Source: Pseudomonadales bacterium
Lineage (GTDB): Bacteria; Pseudomonadota; Gammaproteobacteria; Pseudomonadales; Azotimanducaceae
Direction of reading: 5' to 3'
Assembly: GCA_019090385.1 (NCBI GenBank)
Contig: JAHRWB010000208.1
Location: forward strand, 1 to 50,094
DNA length: 50,094 nucleotides
The translations under genes and the position numbers were made by a program. The notes under the pieces were generated by a model that saw only the letters and a program-made list of their open reading frames with translations, searched no databases and was not told the DNA's origin. This document shows, piece by piece, positions 1 to 10,384 of the stretch; within the stretch, counting starts at the first letter, position 1, and every line of letters starts with the position of its first letter.

Positions 1-1104
1 GCGTTAACACGCGTATGTGCTGAAACATATGGTTCAGGTGAGTTTAAGGATTTCGACCAGATTGATAATGCACCGGAAGAAAGAGAGCGTGGCATCACCA
101 TCGCGACGTCTCATGTTGAGTACGAATCCGATATTCGTCATTACGCGCACGTAGACTGTCCTGGGCACGCGGATTATGTGAAGAACATGATCACAGGTGC
201 TGCTCAGATGGATGGCGCTATCCTGGTTGTGAGTGCAGCTGACGGCCCTATGCCACAAACCCGTGAGCACATTGTATTGTCACGTCAGGTGGGCGTACCG
301 CGTATTGTGGTATTTATGAACAAAGCAGACATGGTTGACGATGAAGAGCTGCTTGAACTGGTTGAGATGGAAGTCAGAGAGCTTTTGGACCAGTACGAAT
401 TTCCTGGTGATGATACACCACTGATCATTGGTAGTGCGCTAAAGGCGTTGGAAGGCGATACCAGTGATATAGGCATGCCTGCTGTTGTTAAGCTGGTTGA
501 GGCGCTGGACACTTATATACCGGAACCAGAGCGAGCGATTGATCTGCCGTTTTTGATGCCGATCGAAGATGTTTTCTCAATATCTGGTCGAGGCACGGTT
601 GTTACGGGTCGAATAGACCGTGGTATCGTGACAGTGGGTGAAGAAATTGAAATCGTGGGTATAAAAGAGACGGTAACAACAACCTGTACAGGCGTTGAGA
701 TGTTCCGTAAGTTGCTTGACGAAGGTCGAGCAGGAGAGAACGTTGGTGTTTTGTTGCGAGGCATTAAGCGTGAGGATGTTGAGCGTGGTCAGGTATTGTC
801 AAAGCCTGGTACGATCAACCCGCATACACAGTTTGAAGCAGAAGTTTACGTATTATCGAAGGATGAAGGTGGTCGTCATACGCCCTTTTTTAAAGGCTAC
901 CGTCCACAGTTTTACTTCCGGACGACAGATATTACCGGTGCAGTTGAGTTGCCCGAGGGCGTTGAGATGGTAATGCCTGGAGACAATATCAAGATGAGTG
1001 TTACCTTGATAGGACCGGTCGCGATGGAAGATGGTTTACGCTTCGCTATTCGTGAAGGTGGCCGTACAGTAGGTGCAGGCGTAGTAACTAAAATTATTGA
1101 ATAG
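1..1104 (+). CDS. tuf: elongation factor Tu (5'-truncated by window edge)
   Basis: GTPase that delivers aminoacyl-tRNA to the ribosomal A site. The frame is open from base 1, giving 367 residues against the usual about 394, so roughly 30 N-terminal residues, including the GHVDHGKT P-loop, lie outside the window. Visible are the switch II motif DCPGH, the guanine-specificity motif NKAD (about base 319) and SAL, followed by the two beta-barrel domains. The C-terminal pattern ending in [11 protein letters not shown] is typical. It stands at the upstream edge of the S10 operon, the usual str-operon to S10-operon junction. Identification is certain; only the start is missing. Confidence 0.99.
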   Translation, partial: ALTRVCAETYGSGEFKDFDQIDNAPEERERGITIATSHVEYESDIRHYAHVDCPGHADYVKNMITGAAQMDGAILVVSAADGPMPQTREHIVLSRQVGVPRIVVFMNKADMVDDEELLELVEMEVRELLDQYEFPGDDTPLIIGSALKALEGDTSDIGMPAVVKLVEALDTYIPEPERAIDLPFLMPIEDVFSISGRGTVVTGRIDRGIVTVGEEIEIVGIKETVTTTCTGVEMFRKLLDEGRAGENVGVLLRGIKREDVERGQVLSKPGTINPHTQFEAEVYVLSKDEGGRHTPFFKGYRPQFYFRTTDITGAVELPEGVEMVMPGDNIKMSVTLIGPVAMEDGLRFAIREGGRTVGAGVVTKIIE

Positions 1105-1213
1105 TTTATAATTTTAGTTGCGCTTAATACGTGATGATTTAGCTGCCATATCTAATTGTTTGGCATAACAACCAGGTATGGCTTCATCGATTTTCGTTTT
1201 CGCTAATTATCTA

Positions 1214-1240
1214 TTGACTGGATAGTGAAGCATCTATAAT
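1214..1240 (+). promoter_or_regulatory. candidate sigma-70 promoter for rpsJ
   Basis: A TTGACT box at 1214-1219 and a perfect TATAAT at 1235-1240 lie in the tuf-rpsJ gap, about 84 bases before rpsJ. The 15-base spacer is shorter than the usual 17, so strength is uncertain. The position is where an S10-operon promoter is expected. Confidence 0.5.
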
Positions 1241-1323
1241 ATTCCGCTTCCGTTTTTCGGGGCTATAAAGCATCGTTGTTTGCTTGCCCGAAATGCAAGG
1301 TCTGGGGAGAATTTAGTTTGTCA

Positions 1324-1635
1324 ATGCAGAATCAGCGTATTCGCATACGGTTGAAGGCTTTTGATCATAAGTTGATTGATGTCTCAACTGAAGAAATTGT
1401 TGAAACAGCAAAACGTACTGGAGCTATAGTGCGCGGCCCTATACCGCTGCCTACGAAAAAAGAACGTTTTACTGTGCTTACTTCTCCTCACGTAGATAAA
1501 GATGCGCGGGATCAATATGAGATACGTACACACAAGCGCATGATGGATATTTTAGAGCCAACTGAAAAAACAGTTGATGCGCTTATGAAGCTTGATCTTG
1601 CGGCTGGAGTGGAAGTGCAGATTAGCTTGAATTAG
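1324..1635 (+). CDS. rpsJ: 30S ribosomal protein S10
   Basis: Small-subunit head protein, also NusE in transcription antitermination. The 103-residue product is the family length and begins with MQNQRIRIR, as in Escherichia coli S10. The GPIPLPT and [11 protein letters not shown] blocks are conserved. A GGGGAGA ribosome-binding site at 1304-1310 is 13 bases from the ATG at 1324 but only 7 from an in-frame TTG at 1318, so a start two codons earlier is possible. It is first in the S10 operon but is separated from rplC by a long structured gap. Confidence 0.97.
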   Translation: MQNQRIRIRLKAFDHKLIDVSTEEIVETAKRTGAIVRGPIPLPTKKERFTVLTSPHVDKDARDQYEIRTHKRMMDILEPTEKTVDALMKLDLAAGVEVQISLN

Positions 1636-1681
1636 TAATCAGACCAGTTATGGAAGCCGGCAGTATTGGCCGGTACAAAAA

Positions 1682-1760
1682 GACTCCAATAGGGAGTCGT
1701 AGTTTTTAACAGAACCGTTTATCTGTCATCGCCCAGCGTAGAGACCGATAAGCGGTTTTT
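1682..1760 (+). promoter_or_regulatory. structured leader between rpsJ and rplC (attenuator-like hairpins)
   Basis: Two inverted repeats with trailing T runs lie in the 221 bp gap. The first is GACTCC (1682-1687) with GGAGTC (1693-1698), followed by TTTTT at 1703-1707. The second is AACCGTTTATC (1713-1723) with GATAAGCGGTT (1747-1757), one G-T pair, running into a T tract. Each resembles an intrinsic terminator or attenuator. In E. coli the L4-controlled leader precedes rpsJ; here a comparable structure precedes rplC. Function is inferred. Confidence 0.45.
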
Positions 1761-1856
1761 GTATCCGAAGCCTGCTGTTTAGGTGACTAGGTCAGGGTCT
1801 CGTTTTTGTAGTCTGAGAATCTGAAAATATAAGTAAAAGGTTTATAAGAGGCGAAT

Positions 1857-2495
1857 ATGGCCATTGGAATTGTAGGGAAAAAGAGCGGTATGACTCGGGT
1901 ATTCACCGAGGATGGTGCATCGATCCCTGTAACGGTTGTAGAGGTGGCGCCGAACCGGATTACCCAGATTAAAACCGTTGAGAATGATGGCTACGCTTCA
2001 GTGCAGGTAACTACTGGGAAGAGAAGGGCGAGTCGTGTGACCAAGTCAATGGCGGGTCATTATGCAAAGGCGAGCTCTGAGGCCGGGACCGGCCTGTGGG
2101 AATTTACGGTTGAAGCATCAGATGCAGAGGGCCTGGAAGCCGGGTCTGTTTTGGCATTGGATCAGTTTGAAGCAGGGCAAAAACTGGATGTGACAGCAAC
2201 GTCTAAAGGTAAGGGTTTTGCTGGTACGATTAAGCGATGGAATTTTCGTGGTCAGGATGCAACGCACGGCAACTCTATTTCGCACAGAGTGCCTGGGTCA
2301 ATTGGCCAGTGTCAGACACCAGGTCGGGTTTTTAAAGGCAAAAAGATGTCAGGTCGTATGGGTAATGTGCGGGTAACGACCCAGAACTTGGAAATCGTAA
2401 GAGTAGATGCCGAACGGCAACTAATGCTCATTAAGGGCGCAGTTCCAGGACCAGCGGGTGGTGATGTATATATTCGCCCGTCTGTGAAAGCGTAA
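1857..2495 (+). CDS. rplC: 50S ribosomal protein L3
   Basis: Early-assembly large-subunit protein that reaches toward the peptidyl transferase centre. The 212 residues match the family (about 209 in E. coli). The N-terminus [16 protein letters not shown] and the tip loop around [15 protein letters not shown] are clear; the Gln of GSIGQ is the residue methylated by PrmB in relatives. The ATG follows an AGAGG ribosome-binding site. It opens the co-transcribed rplC-rplD-rplW-rplB run after the structured gap. Confidence 0.98.
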   Translation: MAIGIVGKKSGMTRVFTEDGASIPVTVVEVAPNRITQIKTVENDGYASVQVTTGKRRASRVTKSMAGHYAKASSEAGTGLWEFTVEASDAEGLEAGSVLALDQFEAGQKLDVTATSKGKGFAGTIKRWNFRGQDATHGNSISHRVPGSIGQCQTPGRVFKGKKMSGRMGNVRVTTQNLEIVRVDAERQLMLIKGAVPGPAGGDVYIRPSVKA

Positions 2496-2532
2496 TGCTT
2501 GAGCGGAACAGTGGAACGGAGGTTATAAAGAT

Positions 2533-3147
2533 ATGGATTTGAGCTTGGCAGCACCCGATGGTTCTACAGGAACCGTAGAGGTTTCAGAGACGGCGTTCGG
2601 GCGCGAGTTCAATGAGGCGTTGGTTCATCAGGTTGTCACCGCGTATATGTCCGGTGGTCGACAAGGAACCCGGGCGCAAAAAACGCGATCGGAAGTCCGT
2701 GGTGGTGGCAGGAAGCCTTGGCGTCAAAAGGGTACTGGGCGGGCTAGGGCCGGCACCATAAGAAGCCCTATATGGCGTAGTGGCGGGCAGACCTTCGCAG
2801 CAAAGCCTCAGGATCACTCGCAAAAAGTTAATCGCCAAATGTATCGAGGGGCTTTGCGCTGCATTATGTCAGAGCTTATTCGCCAGGATCGCCTGGTAGT
2901 TACTCAGACATTTGATGTTGATGCGCCAAAAACCAAAGAGCTTTTGAATAAACTGCAAAGTCTTGATCTTCAAAACGTGTTGATTGTTACTGAGAGTCCT
3001 GACGAAAATTTATATCTCTCAGCACGTAACGTTAAGCGCGTAGATGTGCTGGATATCGCGGGAATAGATCCGGTAACACTAGTAAGCCATGACAAAGTAC
3101 TGATGACTGTTTCGGCGCTTAAACAGCTCGAGGAGAAATTGGTATGA
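2533..3147 (+). CDS. rplD: 50S ribosomal protein L4
   Basis: Large-subunit protein lining the exit tunnel and, in enterobacteria, autogenous regulator of the S10 operon. It has 204 residues (about 201 in E. coli). The long basic loop with [18 protein letters not shown] near residues 58-75 is the conserved tunnel extension. It lies 37 bases after rplC and overlaps rplW by 4 bases (ATGA), implying translational coupling. Confidence 0.98.
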   Translation: MDLSLAAPDGSTGTVEVSETAFGREFNEALVHQVVTAYMSGGRQGTRAQKTRSEVRGGGRKPWRQKGTGRARAGTIRSPIWRSGGQTFAAKPQDHSQKVNRQMYRGALRCIMSELIRQDRLVVTQTFDVDAPKTKELLNKLQSLDLQNVLIVTESPDENLYLSARNVKRVDVLDIAGIDPVTLVSHDKVLMTVSALKQLEEKLV

Positions 3148-3440
3148 CGACAGAGCGCGAATATCTGGTTTTGCGGGAGCCGCATTTCTCGGAAAAGGCA
3201 TCGCTGGCAGGTGAAAAATCCAATCAATATGCTTTTAAGGTTTCTCGCGATGCAACTAAAGCCGAGATCAAGTCTGCGGTGGAGTCTCTGTTTAGCGTTA
3301 AGGTAGAAGGTGTTACCACGCTAAACGTGAAAGGTAAAACAAAGCGTACACAGCGCGGAATTACTCGCAAGAATCACTGGAAAAAGGCGTATGTTCGCAT
3401 TGCTGAAGGCCAGGAAATAGATTTTGAAGGTGTTGAGTAA
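3144..3440 (+). CDS. rplW: 50S ribosomal protein L23
   Basis: Exit-tunnel protein that docks trigger factor and SRP. The 98 residues are the normal length. The pattern [11 protein letters not shown] at the N-terminus and the basic [22 protein letters not shown] segment (residues 65-85, quoted in part) are typical. Its ATG overlaps the rplD stop by 4 bases. Confidence 0.97.
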   Translation: MTTEREYLVLREPHFSEKASLAGEKSNQYAFKVSRDATKAEIKSAVESLFSVKVEGVTTLNVKGKTKRTQRGITRKNHWKKAYVRIAEGQEIDFEGVE

Positions 3441-3478
3441 AGTGATTAGACGCCCCACAGGAAGAATAGGAAGGCCAA

Positions 3479-4309
3479 ATGCCAGTAATTAAGTCAAAAC
3501 CGACATCTCCTGGTCGCCGCTTTGTCGTCAAAGTTGTCCACCCTGATTTGCATAAGGGTGAACCGTACAGGCCTTTGCTCGAAGCCCAGTCAAAATCTGG
3601 CGGTCGAAATAACAAAGGTCGGATTACTACTCGCCATCGTGGCGGGGGTCACAAACAGCATTACCGAATAATTGATTTCAAGCGGCGCGACAAAGATGGT
3701 ATTCCATGTGTCGTTGAGCGTCTCGAGTATGACCCAAATCGAACGGCCAATATTGCTTTGTTGAAATATGCCGATGGTGAGCGCCGCTATATTATCGCTC
3801 CTCGGGGTGTCAGCGCGGGTGATGAATTGATGTCCGGGCCGACTTCACCTATTCGGTCGGGTAATGCGATGGATTTGCGCAACGTGCCCGTAGGTAGTGT
3901 CATACATTGTGTAGAGCTTAAGCCTGGGAAAGGCGCTCAGATGGTTCGCAGTGCGGGTGGTTCGGCCCAGCTTGTGGCCCGTGAAGGGGCCTATGCGACA
4001 TTACGCCTGCGCTCTGGTGAAATGCGGCGCGTATTGACGGATTGTCGTGCGACGCTCGGGGAAGTCAGTAACTCCGAACATAATCTGAGGTCGCTGGGTA
4101 AAGCTGGCGCAAGTCGGTGGCGCGGTATCAAGCCAACGGTGCGTGGTGTAGCGATGAACCCGGTTGATCACCCCCATGGTGGTGGTGAGGGTAAGACCTC
4201 TGGTGGCCGTCATCCGGTATCACCTTGGGGAACGCCTGCTAAGGGCTATAAAACTCGAAAGAACAAGCGTACAGACAGGCTTATTGTGCGTCGTCGTAAC
4301 AAGCGTTAG
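3479..4309 (+). CDS. rplB: 50S ribosomal protein L2
   Basis: Core 23S-binding protein needed for subunit association and peptidyl transfer. It has 276 residues (273 in E. coli). The [17 protein letters not shown] block near residue 53 and the C-terminal HPHGGGEG motif with the conserved histidines are present, followed by the usual basic tail. The ATG at 3479 follows GGAAGG. It sits between rplW and rpsS as in other gammaproteobacteria. Confidence 0.98.
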   Translation: MPVIKSKPTSPGRRFVVKVVHPDLHKGEPYRPLLEAQSKSGGRNNKGRITTRHRGGGHKQHYRIIDFKRRDKDGIPCVVERLEYDPNRTANIALLKYADGERRYIIAPRGVSAGDELMSGPTSPIRSGNAMDLRNVPVGSVIHCVELKPGKGAQMVRSAGGSAQLVAREGAYATLRLRSGEMRRVLTDCRATLGEVSNSEHNLRSLGKAGASRWRGIKPTVRGVAMNPVDHPHGGGEGKTSGGRHPVSPWGTPAKGYKTRKNKRTDRLIVRRRNKR

Positions 4310-4350
4310 GTCTGAATACGATGACTTTCGCATCAGGCAGGAGATAAATA

Positions 4351-4626
4351 GTGCCACGGTCGTTAAAAAAGGGTCCTTTTATTGATCTTCATTTGTTGAA
4401 GAAAGTAGAAAAGGCAGTTGCGAATAGTGATAAGCGTCCAGTTAAAACCTGGTCGCGACGTTCAATGGTAAGTCCGGATATGGTTGGTCTGACCATTGGC
4501 ATTCACAATGGGCGTCAGCACGTACCGATTTTTATTAATGAAAACATGGTCGGGCATAAGTTGGGTGAGTTTGCACCGACACGCACCTATCGCGGGCATG
4601 CCGCAGATAAGAAGGCAAAGCGCTAG
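4351..4626 (+). CDS. rpsS: 30S ribosomal protein S19
   Basis: Small-subunit head protein that pairs with S13 near the A site. It has 91 residues with the N-terminus [19 protein letters not shown]. The start codon is GTG at 4351, preceded by a GCAGGAGA ribosome-binding site. The [11 protein letters not shown] and [12 protein letters not shown] motifs are conserved. Confidence 0.98.
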   Translation: MPRSLKKGPFIDLHLLKKVEKAVANSDKRPVKTWSRRSMVSPDMVGLTIGIHNGRQHVPIFINENMVGHKLGEFAPTRTYRGHAADKKAKR

Positions 4627-4650
4627 TCGGCGTTTTAACGGAGCACAACG

Positions 4651-4983
4651 ATGGAAGTAAAGGCGATCGCCAATAAGGTAAGAATATCACCGCAAAAGGC
4701 GCGGTTGGTAGCTGACCAGGTTCGTGGCAAGCAGGTAAGCGATGCGCTGGAGATCTTGAACTTCAGTACAAGAAAGGGCGCGGTTCTTATTCGCAAAGTA
4801 TTGGAGTCAGCAATTGCAAATGCTGAAAATAATGAAGGAGCTGATGTGGATGAGCTTCGGATTTGTGAAATTTACGTCAATGCAGGTATGACGATGAAGC
4901 GTATCAAGCCAAGGGCTAAGGGTCGCGCTGATCGAATAATTAAACGTTCAAGCCATATCACCGTCAAAGTGACGGATGAGTAA
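4651..4983 (+). CDS. rplV: 50S ribosomal protein L22
   Basis: Exit-tunnel protein whose beta-hairpin contacts the nascent chain, and a known site of macrolide-tolerance mutations. It has 110 residues, exactly the E. coli length. The [17 protein letters not shown] block and the hairpin [15 protein letters not shown] are conserved. It lies 24 bases after rpsS and 24 before rpsC. Confidence 0.98.
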   Translation: MEVKAIANKVRISPQKARLVADQVRGKQVSDALEILNFSTRKGAVLIRKVLESAIANAENNEGADVDELRICEIYVNAGMTMKRIKPRAKGRADRIIKRSSHITVKVTDE

Positions 4984-5007
4984 GTAAGCAGATTAAGCGG
5001 AGAAAGT

Positions 5008-5661
5008 ATGGGTCAAAAAGTACATCCCATTGGAATGCGTCTAGGTATCGTCAAAGAGCATACCTCGACCTGGTATGCCGATAAAAAAACTTACGCAGAA
5101 TATTTGCTGAACGATTTGGCAATAAGAGATTATTTGCGTAAGAGCCTGGCTCAAGCATCAATCAGCCGAATAGATATTGAGCGACCCGCTCAGACTGCTC
5201 GAATTACCATCCATACTGCTCGTCCTGGTATTGTGATTGGCAAAAAAGGCGAGGATGTCGAGCGATTGAGGCAAGAGCTGAGCCGGCGCATGGGTGTGCC
5301 AGTGCATGTGAATGTCGAGGAAATTAGAAAGCCAGAGCTGGATGCGCTGCTTTGTGCCCAAAACGTTGCTCAGCAGTTGGAACGTCGTGTGCAGTTTCGA
5401 CGGGCTATGCGCAGGGTTATTCAAAATACCATGCGTTTGGGAGCCAAGGGCATAAAAGTACGTGTTGCTGGCCGCCTTGGTGGTGCTGAAATAGCGCGTG
5501 CCGAAGTGTATCACGAAGGGCGTGTGCCGCTGCATACCTTACGTGCTGATATAGATTATGCAACAGCCGAGGCTGCCACTACCTACGGCATCATTGGCGT
5601 TAAAGTGTGGATATTTAAGGGTGAAGTTATTGGCGCTGAAAAAGCCACGCCGAGCACTTGA
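5008..5661 (+). CDS. rpsC: 30S ribosomal protein S3
   Basis: Forms part of the mRNA entry channel. The 217 residues start [17 protein letters not shown] domain is visible through the [14 protein letters not shown] signature near residues 72-85, followed by the S3 C-terminal domain. The tail is about 16 residues shorter than in E. coli, which is normal variation. It is followed by an 84 bp gap, one of the longer gaps in the operon, with no clear terminator. Confidence 0.98.
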   Translation: MGQKVHPIGMRLGIVKEHTSTWYADKKTYAEYLLNDLAIRDYLRKSLAQASISRIDIERPAQTARITIHTARPGIVIGKKGEDVERLRQELSRRMGVPVHVNVEEIRKPELDALLCAQNVAQQLERRVQFRRAMRRVIQNTMRLGAKGIKVRVAGRLGGAEIARAEVYHEGRVPLHTLRADIDYATAEAATTYGIIGVKVWIFKGEVIGAEKATPST

Positions 5662-5745
5662 TCTGGATAGATTCTAGTTAATGTAGGTAAAAGTATTCTG
5701 AAGATTTAAAGCCGTTTTATTTGGCTCTAAGTAAGGTATTTAAAG

Positions 5746-6159
5746 ATGTTACAACCAAAGCGAACAAAATTTCGCAAGATGATGAAAGGTCGAAACCGAG
5801 GCCTGGCGATCCGTGGCAGTAAGGTCAGCTTTGGTGAGTACGGCCTTAAGGCTGTGGGTAGAGGCAGGTTGACAGCGCGTCAAATTGAAGCTGCACGGCG
5901 AGCAATGACTCGGTACGTCAAACGTGGTGGTAAAATTTGGATTCGTGTTTTCCCGGACAAACCCATCACTAAAAAACCTTTGGAGGTTCGGCAGGGTAAA
6001 GGTAAAGGCTCAGTTGAATATTGGGTAGCCCAGGTGCAGCCAGGTCGTATGTTATATGAAATGGAGGGCGTGACCGAAGACGTCGCGCGCAGAGCATTTC
6101 AATTGGCAGCTGCTAAATTGCCTTTTGAAACCACCTTTGTTAAACGGTCGGTAATGTAA
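5746..6159 (+). CDS. rplP: 50S ribosomal protein L16
   Basis: Large-subunit protein at the A site, important for tRNA binding and late assembly. It has 137 residues (136 in E. coli). The N-terminus [19 protein letters not shown] and the [20 protein letters not shown]-terminal block are canonical. The stop overlaps the rpmC start by one base (TAATG). Confidence 0.98.
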   Translation: MLQPKRTKFRKMMKGRNRGLAIRGSKVSFGEYGLKAVGRGRLTARQIEAARRAMTRYVKRGGKIWIRVFPDKPITKKPLEVRQGKGKGSVEYWVAQVQPGRMLYEMEGVTEDVARRAFQLAAAKLPFETTFVKRSVM

Positions 6160-6353
6160 TGAAAGTCAGTGAATATAAAGACATGCAGGTAGATCAGTTA
6201 AATGAAGAGCTCTTAAAGCTACGCAAAGAGCAATTTGCTTTACGCATGCAAAGTGCAAGTGGACAGTTGGGGCAGCCACATTTAATGAAAGATACGAGAA
6301 GAAATATAGCACGGTTGAAAACGGTGCTAACGGAGAAGCTCAACCATGAATGA
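6159..6353 (+). CDS. rpmC: 50S ribosomal protein L29
   Basis: Small helical hairpin protein near the tunnel exit, contacting L23. It has 64 residues (63 in E. coli), with the conserved [11 protein letters not shown] and [11 protein letters not shown] helices. It starts in the rplP stop codon and its end overlaps rpsQ by 8 bases, so all three are probably translationally coupled. Confidence 0.97.
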   Translation: MKVSEYKDMQVDQLNEELLKLRKEQFALRMQSASGQLGQPHLMKDTRRNIARLKTVLTEKLNHE

Positions 6354-6618
6354 TGCAGTTGTTGAAAAGATCGTAAGAACCGTATCAGGCGTTGTGGTAA
6401 GCGATAAGATGGACAAGACAATCACTGTAAAAGTCGAGCGCCAGGTAAAACATCCTGTGTACGGTAAGTACATAAGGCGTTCTTCAAAGTTGCATGCGCA
6501 TGATGAAAAAAATGAATGCAATATTGGCGATAGGGTCACGGTACAAGTTTCCAGACCTATCTCAAAATTAAAGTCATGGGTGCTGCTGAGTATCGATGAG
6601 AAGTCTTCTACAGTTTAA
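6346..6618 (+). CDS. rpsQ: 30S ribosomal protein S17
   Basis: Primary 16S-binding protein with an OB fold. It has 90 residues (84 in E. coli); the extra residues are an N-terminal extension before [18 protein letters not shown]. That start overlaps the last 8 bases of rpmC. The [19 protein letters not shown] block is conserved. It is the last gene of the S10 operon proper. Confidence 0.97.
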   Translation: MNDAVVEKIVRTVSGVVVSDKMDKTITVKVERQVKHPVYGKYIRRSSKLHAHDEKNECNIGDRVTVQVSRPISKLKSWVLLSIDEKSSTV

Positions 6619-6651
6619 TAGTTTGGTGTGTAGGGTTTTAAGGGTACTGCC

Positions 6652-7020
6652 ATGATACAAACAGAAACAATGCTGGATATAGCTGATAACAGCGGTGCTC
6701 GACGAGTTCAGTGCATAAAAGTACTGGGTGGCTCGCATAGGCGTTATGCCGGCGTTGGCGATGTTATCAAAGTTACCGTTAAGGAAGCGATTCCTCGGGG
6801 TCGGGTTAAAAAGGGCCAGGTGATGGATGCCGTAGTTGTGCGTACGAGGAAAGGCGTGCGCAGGAACGATGGGTCGATTATTCGCTTTGATCAAAATGCA
6901 GCGGTGTTACTTAACGCACAATTGCAGCCCATTGGGACACGTATTTTTGGCCCGGTTACAAGAGAGTTAAGAACGGAAAAATTCATGCGCATTATTTCAC
7001 TAGCGCCGGAAGTTTTGTAA
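6652..7020 (+). CDS. rplN: 50S ribosomal protein L14
   Basis: Large-subunit interface protein; the ribosome-silencing factor RsfS (encoded at 25029) binds it in relatives. It has 122 residues with the signature [19 protein letters not shown] and the [13 protein letters not shown] loop. It opens the spc operon gene order L14-L24-L5-S14-S8-L6-L18-S5-L30-L15-SecY. Confidence 0.98.
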   Translation: MIQTETMLDIADNSGARRVQCIKVLGGSHRRYAGVGDVIKVTVKEAIPRGRVKKGQVMDAVVVRTRKGVRRNDGSIIRFDQNAAVLLNAQLQPIGTRIFGPVTRELRTEKFMRIISLAPEVL

Positions 7021-7081
7021 GCAGTAACCTGTAATTTTTGTGTAGTAGAGAATATTTGTTTAGGCCGGAGAGAGACAGGAT

Positions 7082-7396
7082 ATGTTAAAAATCAAACGGG
7101 ATGACGAAGTAATCGTTATCGCTGGTCGCGACAAGGGTAAGCGCGGTGACGTGCAGCGAGTAATGGCCGATGGCAGATTGATGGTATCTGGCATAAACAT
7201 GGTCAAGAAGCATACCAAGCCGAATCCCCAGGCGGGCATACAAGGCGGAATAGTAGAACAAGAGGCACCTATTCAAGCTTCTAACGTAGCTATTTTTAAT
7301 GATGAGAGTGAGAAAGCGGATCGTATTGGTTTTCGTGAGGAAGACGGTAAGAAAGTTCGCTTTTTTAAGTCAACCGGGAAAACGCTGGAAGATTAA
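7082..7396 (+). CDS. rplX: 50S ribosomal protein L24
   Basis: Assembly-initiator protein of the large subunit. It has 104 residues, the E. coli length. The KOW motif around [16 protein letters not shown] (residues 12-27) and [14 protein letters not shown] are typical. A GGAGAGAGACAGG ribosome-binding region precedes the ATG. Confidence 0.98.
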   Translation: MLKIKRDDEVIVIAGRDKGKRGDVQRVMADGRLMVSGINMVKKHTKPNPQAGIQGGIVEQEAPIQASNVAIFNDESEKADRIGFREEDGKKVRFFKSTGKTLED

Positions 7397-7448
7397 CAGC
7401 TAAAGATTTTTAAAAGAGAACATCAGAGAAAGACCACTAGAGAAAGAA

Positions 7449-7994
7449 ATGGCAGATTTATATCAACATTACCGAGATACTATCTCTCCCGCACTGCAAG
7501 AGCAGTTTGGGTATAAAAATGTTTTGCAGATACCGCGGATTGAGAAAGTAACGCTGAATATGGGCGTTGGCGATGCAGTGGCTGACAAAAAAGTTATGGA
7601 ACATGCTGTGTCGGATATGACTTTAATCACCGGTCAAAAGCCAGATGTAAGAATTGCTCGAAAATCCATCGCGGGCTTCAAAATTCGTGACGGCATGCCA
7701 ATTGGTTGCAAGGTAACTCTGCGTAGAAAGCGCATGTATGAGTTTATAGAGCGTCTGGTTAGTATAGCTATTCCCAGAACCCGGGACTTTCGTGGTTTGA
7801 ATGCCAAGTCCTTTGATGGCCGTGGAAATTTTTCCATGGGCGTTACGGAACAGATAATTTTTGCCGAAATTGACTACGATAAAATTGATAAAATTCGGGG
7901 CTTGGACATTTGTGTAACTACTTCTGCCAATTCCAACGAAGAAGCATTGGCACTGTTACGGGGTTTTAATTTTCCATTTAAGGATGTGAGCTAG
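7449..7994 (+). CDS. rplE: 50S ribosomal protein L5
   Basis: 5S rRNA-binding protein of the central protuberance. It has 181 residues (179 in E. coli). Conserved blocks are [37 protein letters not shown] and the C-terminal [12 protein letters not shown]. The gap to rpsN is 4 bases, implying coupling. Confidence 0.98.
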   Translation: MADLYQHYRDTISPALQEQFGYKNVLQIPRIEKVTLNMGVGDAVADKKVMEHAVSDMTLITGQKPDVRIARKSIAGFKIRDGMPIGCKVTLRRKRMYEFIERLVSIAIPRTRDFRGLNAKSFDGRGNFSMGVTEQIIFAEIDYDKIDKIRGLDICVTTSANSNEEALALLRGFNFPFKDVS

Positions 7995-7998
7995 CACT

Positions 7999-8304
7999 AT
8001 GGCAAAGACATCAATGTTGCAGCGTGAAAGAAAGCGCATAAAAACAGTAGCGAAGTTCGCTAAAAAGCGGGCTGAGCTGAAGGCGATTATTGCTAATCCG
8101 CAAACGTCAGATGACGATAGATGGGATGCTCAGATCAAATTGCAAAAGCAGCCCAGAGATGCATGTCCTGCCAGAATGCGTAACCGATGTGGGCTAACAG
8201 GCCGGCCTCATGGCGTATATAGCAAGTTTGGTTTGGGCCGTAATAAATTGCGTGAAGCAGCTATGCGCGGTGACGTGCCTGGTTTAGTAAAAGCGAGCTG
8301 GTAG
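7999..8304 (+). CDS. rpsN: 30S ribosomal protein S14
   Basis: Small-subunit head protein. It has 101 residues, the long zinc-independent form: the C-terminal region [19 protein letters not shown] lacks the paired CxxC motifs of the short zinc-binding form. The ending [15 protein letters not shown] is canonical. Confidence 0.98.
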   Translation: MAKTSMLQRERKRIKTVAKFAKKRAELKAIIANPQTSDDDRWDAQIKLQKQPRDACPARMRNRCGLTGRPHGVYSKFGLGRNKLREAAMRGDVPGLVKASW

Positions 8305-8314
8305 GAGAATAATT

Positions 8315-8707
8315 ATGAGTATGCAAGATCCTATTTCAGACATGTTAACACGCCTTAGAAACGCGCAGAATGCTCGGCATACGGATGTATCAATGCCTTG
8401 TTCTGTCACCAAACTGGCCATATGTAAAGTGCTTGAAAATGAAGGTTATATCGATTCTTTTTCCAGTGATGGACAGTCTAAGCCTGTACTGACAATAGTT
8501 TTACGCTATCACAATGGTGGCGCTGTAATACAAAAGATTGATCGGGTTAGTCGCCCGGGATTAAGAATTTACAAAGGTTGTGAAGATCTGCCTGTTGTAG
8601 AGGGTGGTTTAGGAGTTGCTATTGTAAGCACGTGTAATGGCGTGGTTACAGGCCAGGCTGCAAAGGCGGCCGGTGTTGGCGGCGAAGTCTTGTGTACCGT
8701 ATTTTAG
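8315..8707 (+). CDS. rpsH: 30S ribosomal protein S8
   Basis: 16S central-domain binder and, in E. coli, translational repressor of the spc operon. It has 130 residues starting [18 protein letters not shown], with the usual C-terminal [17 protein letters not shown] block. An AGGAGAA ribosome-binding site lies in the 10 bp gap after rpsN. Confidence 0.98.
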   Translation: MSMQDPISDMLTRLRNAQNARHTDVSMPCSVTKLAICKVLENEGYIDSFSSDGQSKPVLTIVLRYHNGGAVIQKIDRVSRPGLRIYKGCEDLPVVEGGLGVAIVSTCNGVVTGQAAKAAGVGGEVLCTVF

Positions 8708-8716
8708 AGGCGCGTT

Positions 8717-9250
8717 ATGTCACGAGTAGCAAATAGTCCAGTCAAGTTGCCCTCCGGGGTTGAGGTTAAAATTGCCCAGAATAAGGTCAGCGTTAAAGGC
8801 GCTAAAGGGCAATTGGAACTGATTTTGAACGACGCCGTTAGTATGGCGGAAGCTGATGGTCAGCTTACTTTCAAAGCCAATTCCAAAGACAAGTTCGCAA
8901 ATGCTATGGCCGGCACAACACGTTCACTATTGAACAACATGGTACAAGGCGTTACTGAGGGTTTTGAGAAAAAGCTCACTTTGCTGGGTGTTGGTTATCG
9001 TGCGTCTGCCAAGGGTAAAAAACTGAACCTGCAATTGGGATTTTCTCACCCCATAGAGTATGACTTGCCAAATGGCATTGAAATACAGACGCCTAGCCAG
9101 ACAGAAATTATAGTCCAGGGCATTGATAAACAGGTAGTTGGCCAGGTTGCGGCAGAAATCCGAAGCTTCAGACCACCTGAACCCTACAAGGGCAAGGGTG
9201 TCAGATACGCAGATGAGCGCGTACGACGTAAAGAAGCCAAGAAGAAATAG
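8717..9250 (+). CDS. rplF: 50S ribosomal protein L6
   Basis: Two-domain large-subunit protein near the GTPase centre. It has 177 residues, the E. coli length. It starts [18 protein letters not shown] and ends with the conserved [16 protein letters not shown] block followed by a lysine-rich tail. Confidence 0.98.
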   Translation: MSRVANSPVKLPSGVEVKIAQNKVSVKGAKGQLELILNDAVSMAEADGQLTFKANSKDKFANAMAGTTRSLLNNMVQGVTEGFEKKLTLLGVGYRASAKGKKLNLQLGFSHPIEYDLPNGIEIQTPSQTEIIVQGIDKQVVGQVAAEIRSFRPPEPYKGKGVRYADERVRRKEAKKK

Positions 9251-9258
9251 GTCAAGAA

Positions 9259-9606
9259 ATGAATAAGAGAGATTCTCGCTTAAGAAGAGCCCGTCGAAGT
9301 CGTATGACGATGAGGGAGCAGGGTGCCACTCGATTGAGTGTGCATCGCACATCAACGCATATCTACGCGCAAATTATCGCGCCGGATGGTGATCGCGTGC
9401 TAGCGAGCGCATCTACACTTGATGCAACTTTGCGTACGGGTGCAACCGGCAACGTGAAAGCCGCCGAAGGTGTAGGCAGTTTGATCGCAGACCGGGCAAA
9501 GGCTGCGGGTGTTGTGAAGGTTGCCTTTGATCGCTCTGGTTACAAGTATCATGGTCGGGTCAAGGCGTTAGCTGATGCTGCTCGTAAAGGCGGATTGGAT
9601 TTTTAA
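9259..9606 (+). CDS. rplR: 50S ribosomal protein L18
   Basis: 5S rRNA-binding protein. It has 115 residues (117 in E. coli). The [16 protein letters not shown] block and the C-terminal [20 protein letters not shown] are diagnostic. It lies 8 bases after rplF. Confidence 0.98.
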   Translation: MNKRDSRLRRARRSRMTMREQGATRLSVHRTSTHIYAQIIAPDGDRVLASASTLDATLRTGATGNVKAAEGVGSLIADRAKAAGVVKVAFDRSGYKYHGRVKALADAARKGGLDF

Positions 9607-9616
9607 TAGGTGAACC

Positions 9617-10117
9617 ATGGCATATACAGAACAAATTAAAGAAGAAGGTCTCGTAGAAAAACTGGTTCAGGTGAACCGGGTGGCTAAAGTTGTAAAAGGC
9701 GGACGCATATTCGGTTTTACCGCGTTGAGCGTGGTTGGTGATGGCGAAGGTAAGATTGGTTTTGGTCGTGGTAAAGCGTGTGAGGTTCCGCTTGCTATAC
9801 AAAAGGCGATGGAATCAGCCCGGCGTAATATGATCGAGGTGGAGCTGAATGGCACTACCCTGTGGTATCCGATTACAGAGCGCCATGGCGCATCAACGGT
9901 ATACATGCAACCAGCATCTGATGGTACCGGCGTTATTGCTGGTGGTGCCATGCGTGCGTTGCTTGAAGCCGCGGGCGTGCAGAACGTATTAGCCAAATGT
10001 TATGGCTCTACCAACCCCGTAAATGTGGTTCGGGCAACGTTTAAAGCCTTGAGTAAAATGCAATCTCCCCAGCAGGTGGCTGATAGGCGCCGCAAGAGTG
10101 TGGAAGATGTTTATTAG
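9617..10117 (+). CDS. rpsE: 30S ribosomal protein S5
   Basis: Decoding-fidelity protein at the mRNA entry. It has 166 residues (167 in E. coli). The double-stranded RNA-binding N-domain contains [17 protein letters not shown]; the C-domain has [13 protein letters not shown]. It starts 10 bases after rplR. Confidence 0.98.
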   Translation: MAYTEQIKEEGLVEKLVQVNRVAKVVKGGRIFGFTALSVVGDGEGKIGFGRGKACEVPLAIQKAMESARRNMIEVELNGTTLWYPITERHGASTVYMQPASDGTGVIAGGAMRALLEAAGVQNVLAKCYGSTNPVNVVRATFKALSKMQSPQQVADRRRKSVEDVY

Positions 10118-10120
10118 AAA

Positions 10121-10139
10121 GAAAACGCATAGCGTTTTC
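10121..10139 (+). repeat. perfect short palindrome between rpsE and rpmD
   Basis: GAAAACGC (10121-10128) and its exact complement GCGTTTTC (10132-10139) are separated by 3 bases. It lies 3 bases after the rpsE stop, inside the spc operon. In mRNA it would form a compact 8 bp hairpin. No T run follows, so a full terminator is unlikely; mRNA stabilisation or partial attenuation is possible. Confidence 0.5.
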
Positions 10140-10153
10140 GAGAAGGTGTTGAT

Positions 10154-10381
10154 ATGAGCGCAACAATGACTGATAAAAAGACTGATAAAAAAGCCGTCGC
10201 CGGCAAAACAGTCCGGGTAACGCAAATGAAGAGCGTTTCTGGGCGTCTTAAGCGGCATAAAGCCTGTGTTGCGGGTTTAGGCTTGCGTCGTATTGGGCAC
10301 ACTGTAGAAGTACTGGATACTCCGTCAAACCGGGGAATGATTAATAAAGTTAGCTATATGCTACGCGTGGAAGGCGAGTAG
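10154..10381 (+). CDS. rpmD: 50S ribosomal protein L30
   Basis: Small large-subunit protein. At 75 residues it is about 16 longer than E. coli L30. The extra part is a lysine-rich N-terminal extension (residues 1-16, rich in DKK repeats) ahead of the core starting [10 protein letters not shown]. The core motif [16 protein letters not shown] is conserved. A GAGAAGG ribosome-binding site precedes ATG 10154, but the internal ATG at codon 5 could also start it. Confidence 0.94.
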   Translation: MSATMTDKKTDKKAVAGKTVRVTQMKSVSGRLKRHKACVAGLGLRRIGHTVEVLDTPSNRGMINKVSYMLRVEGE

Positions 10382-10384
10382 ATC

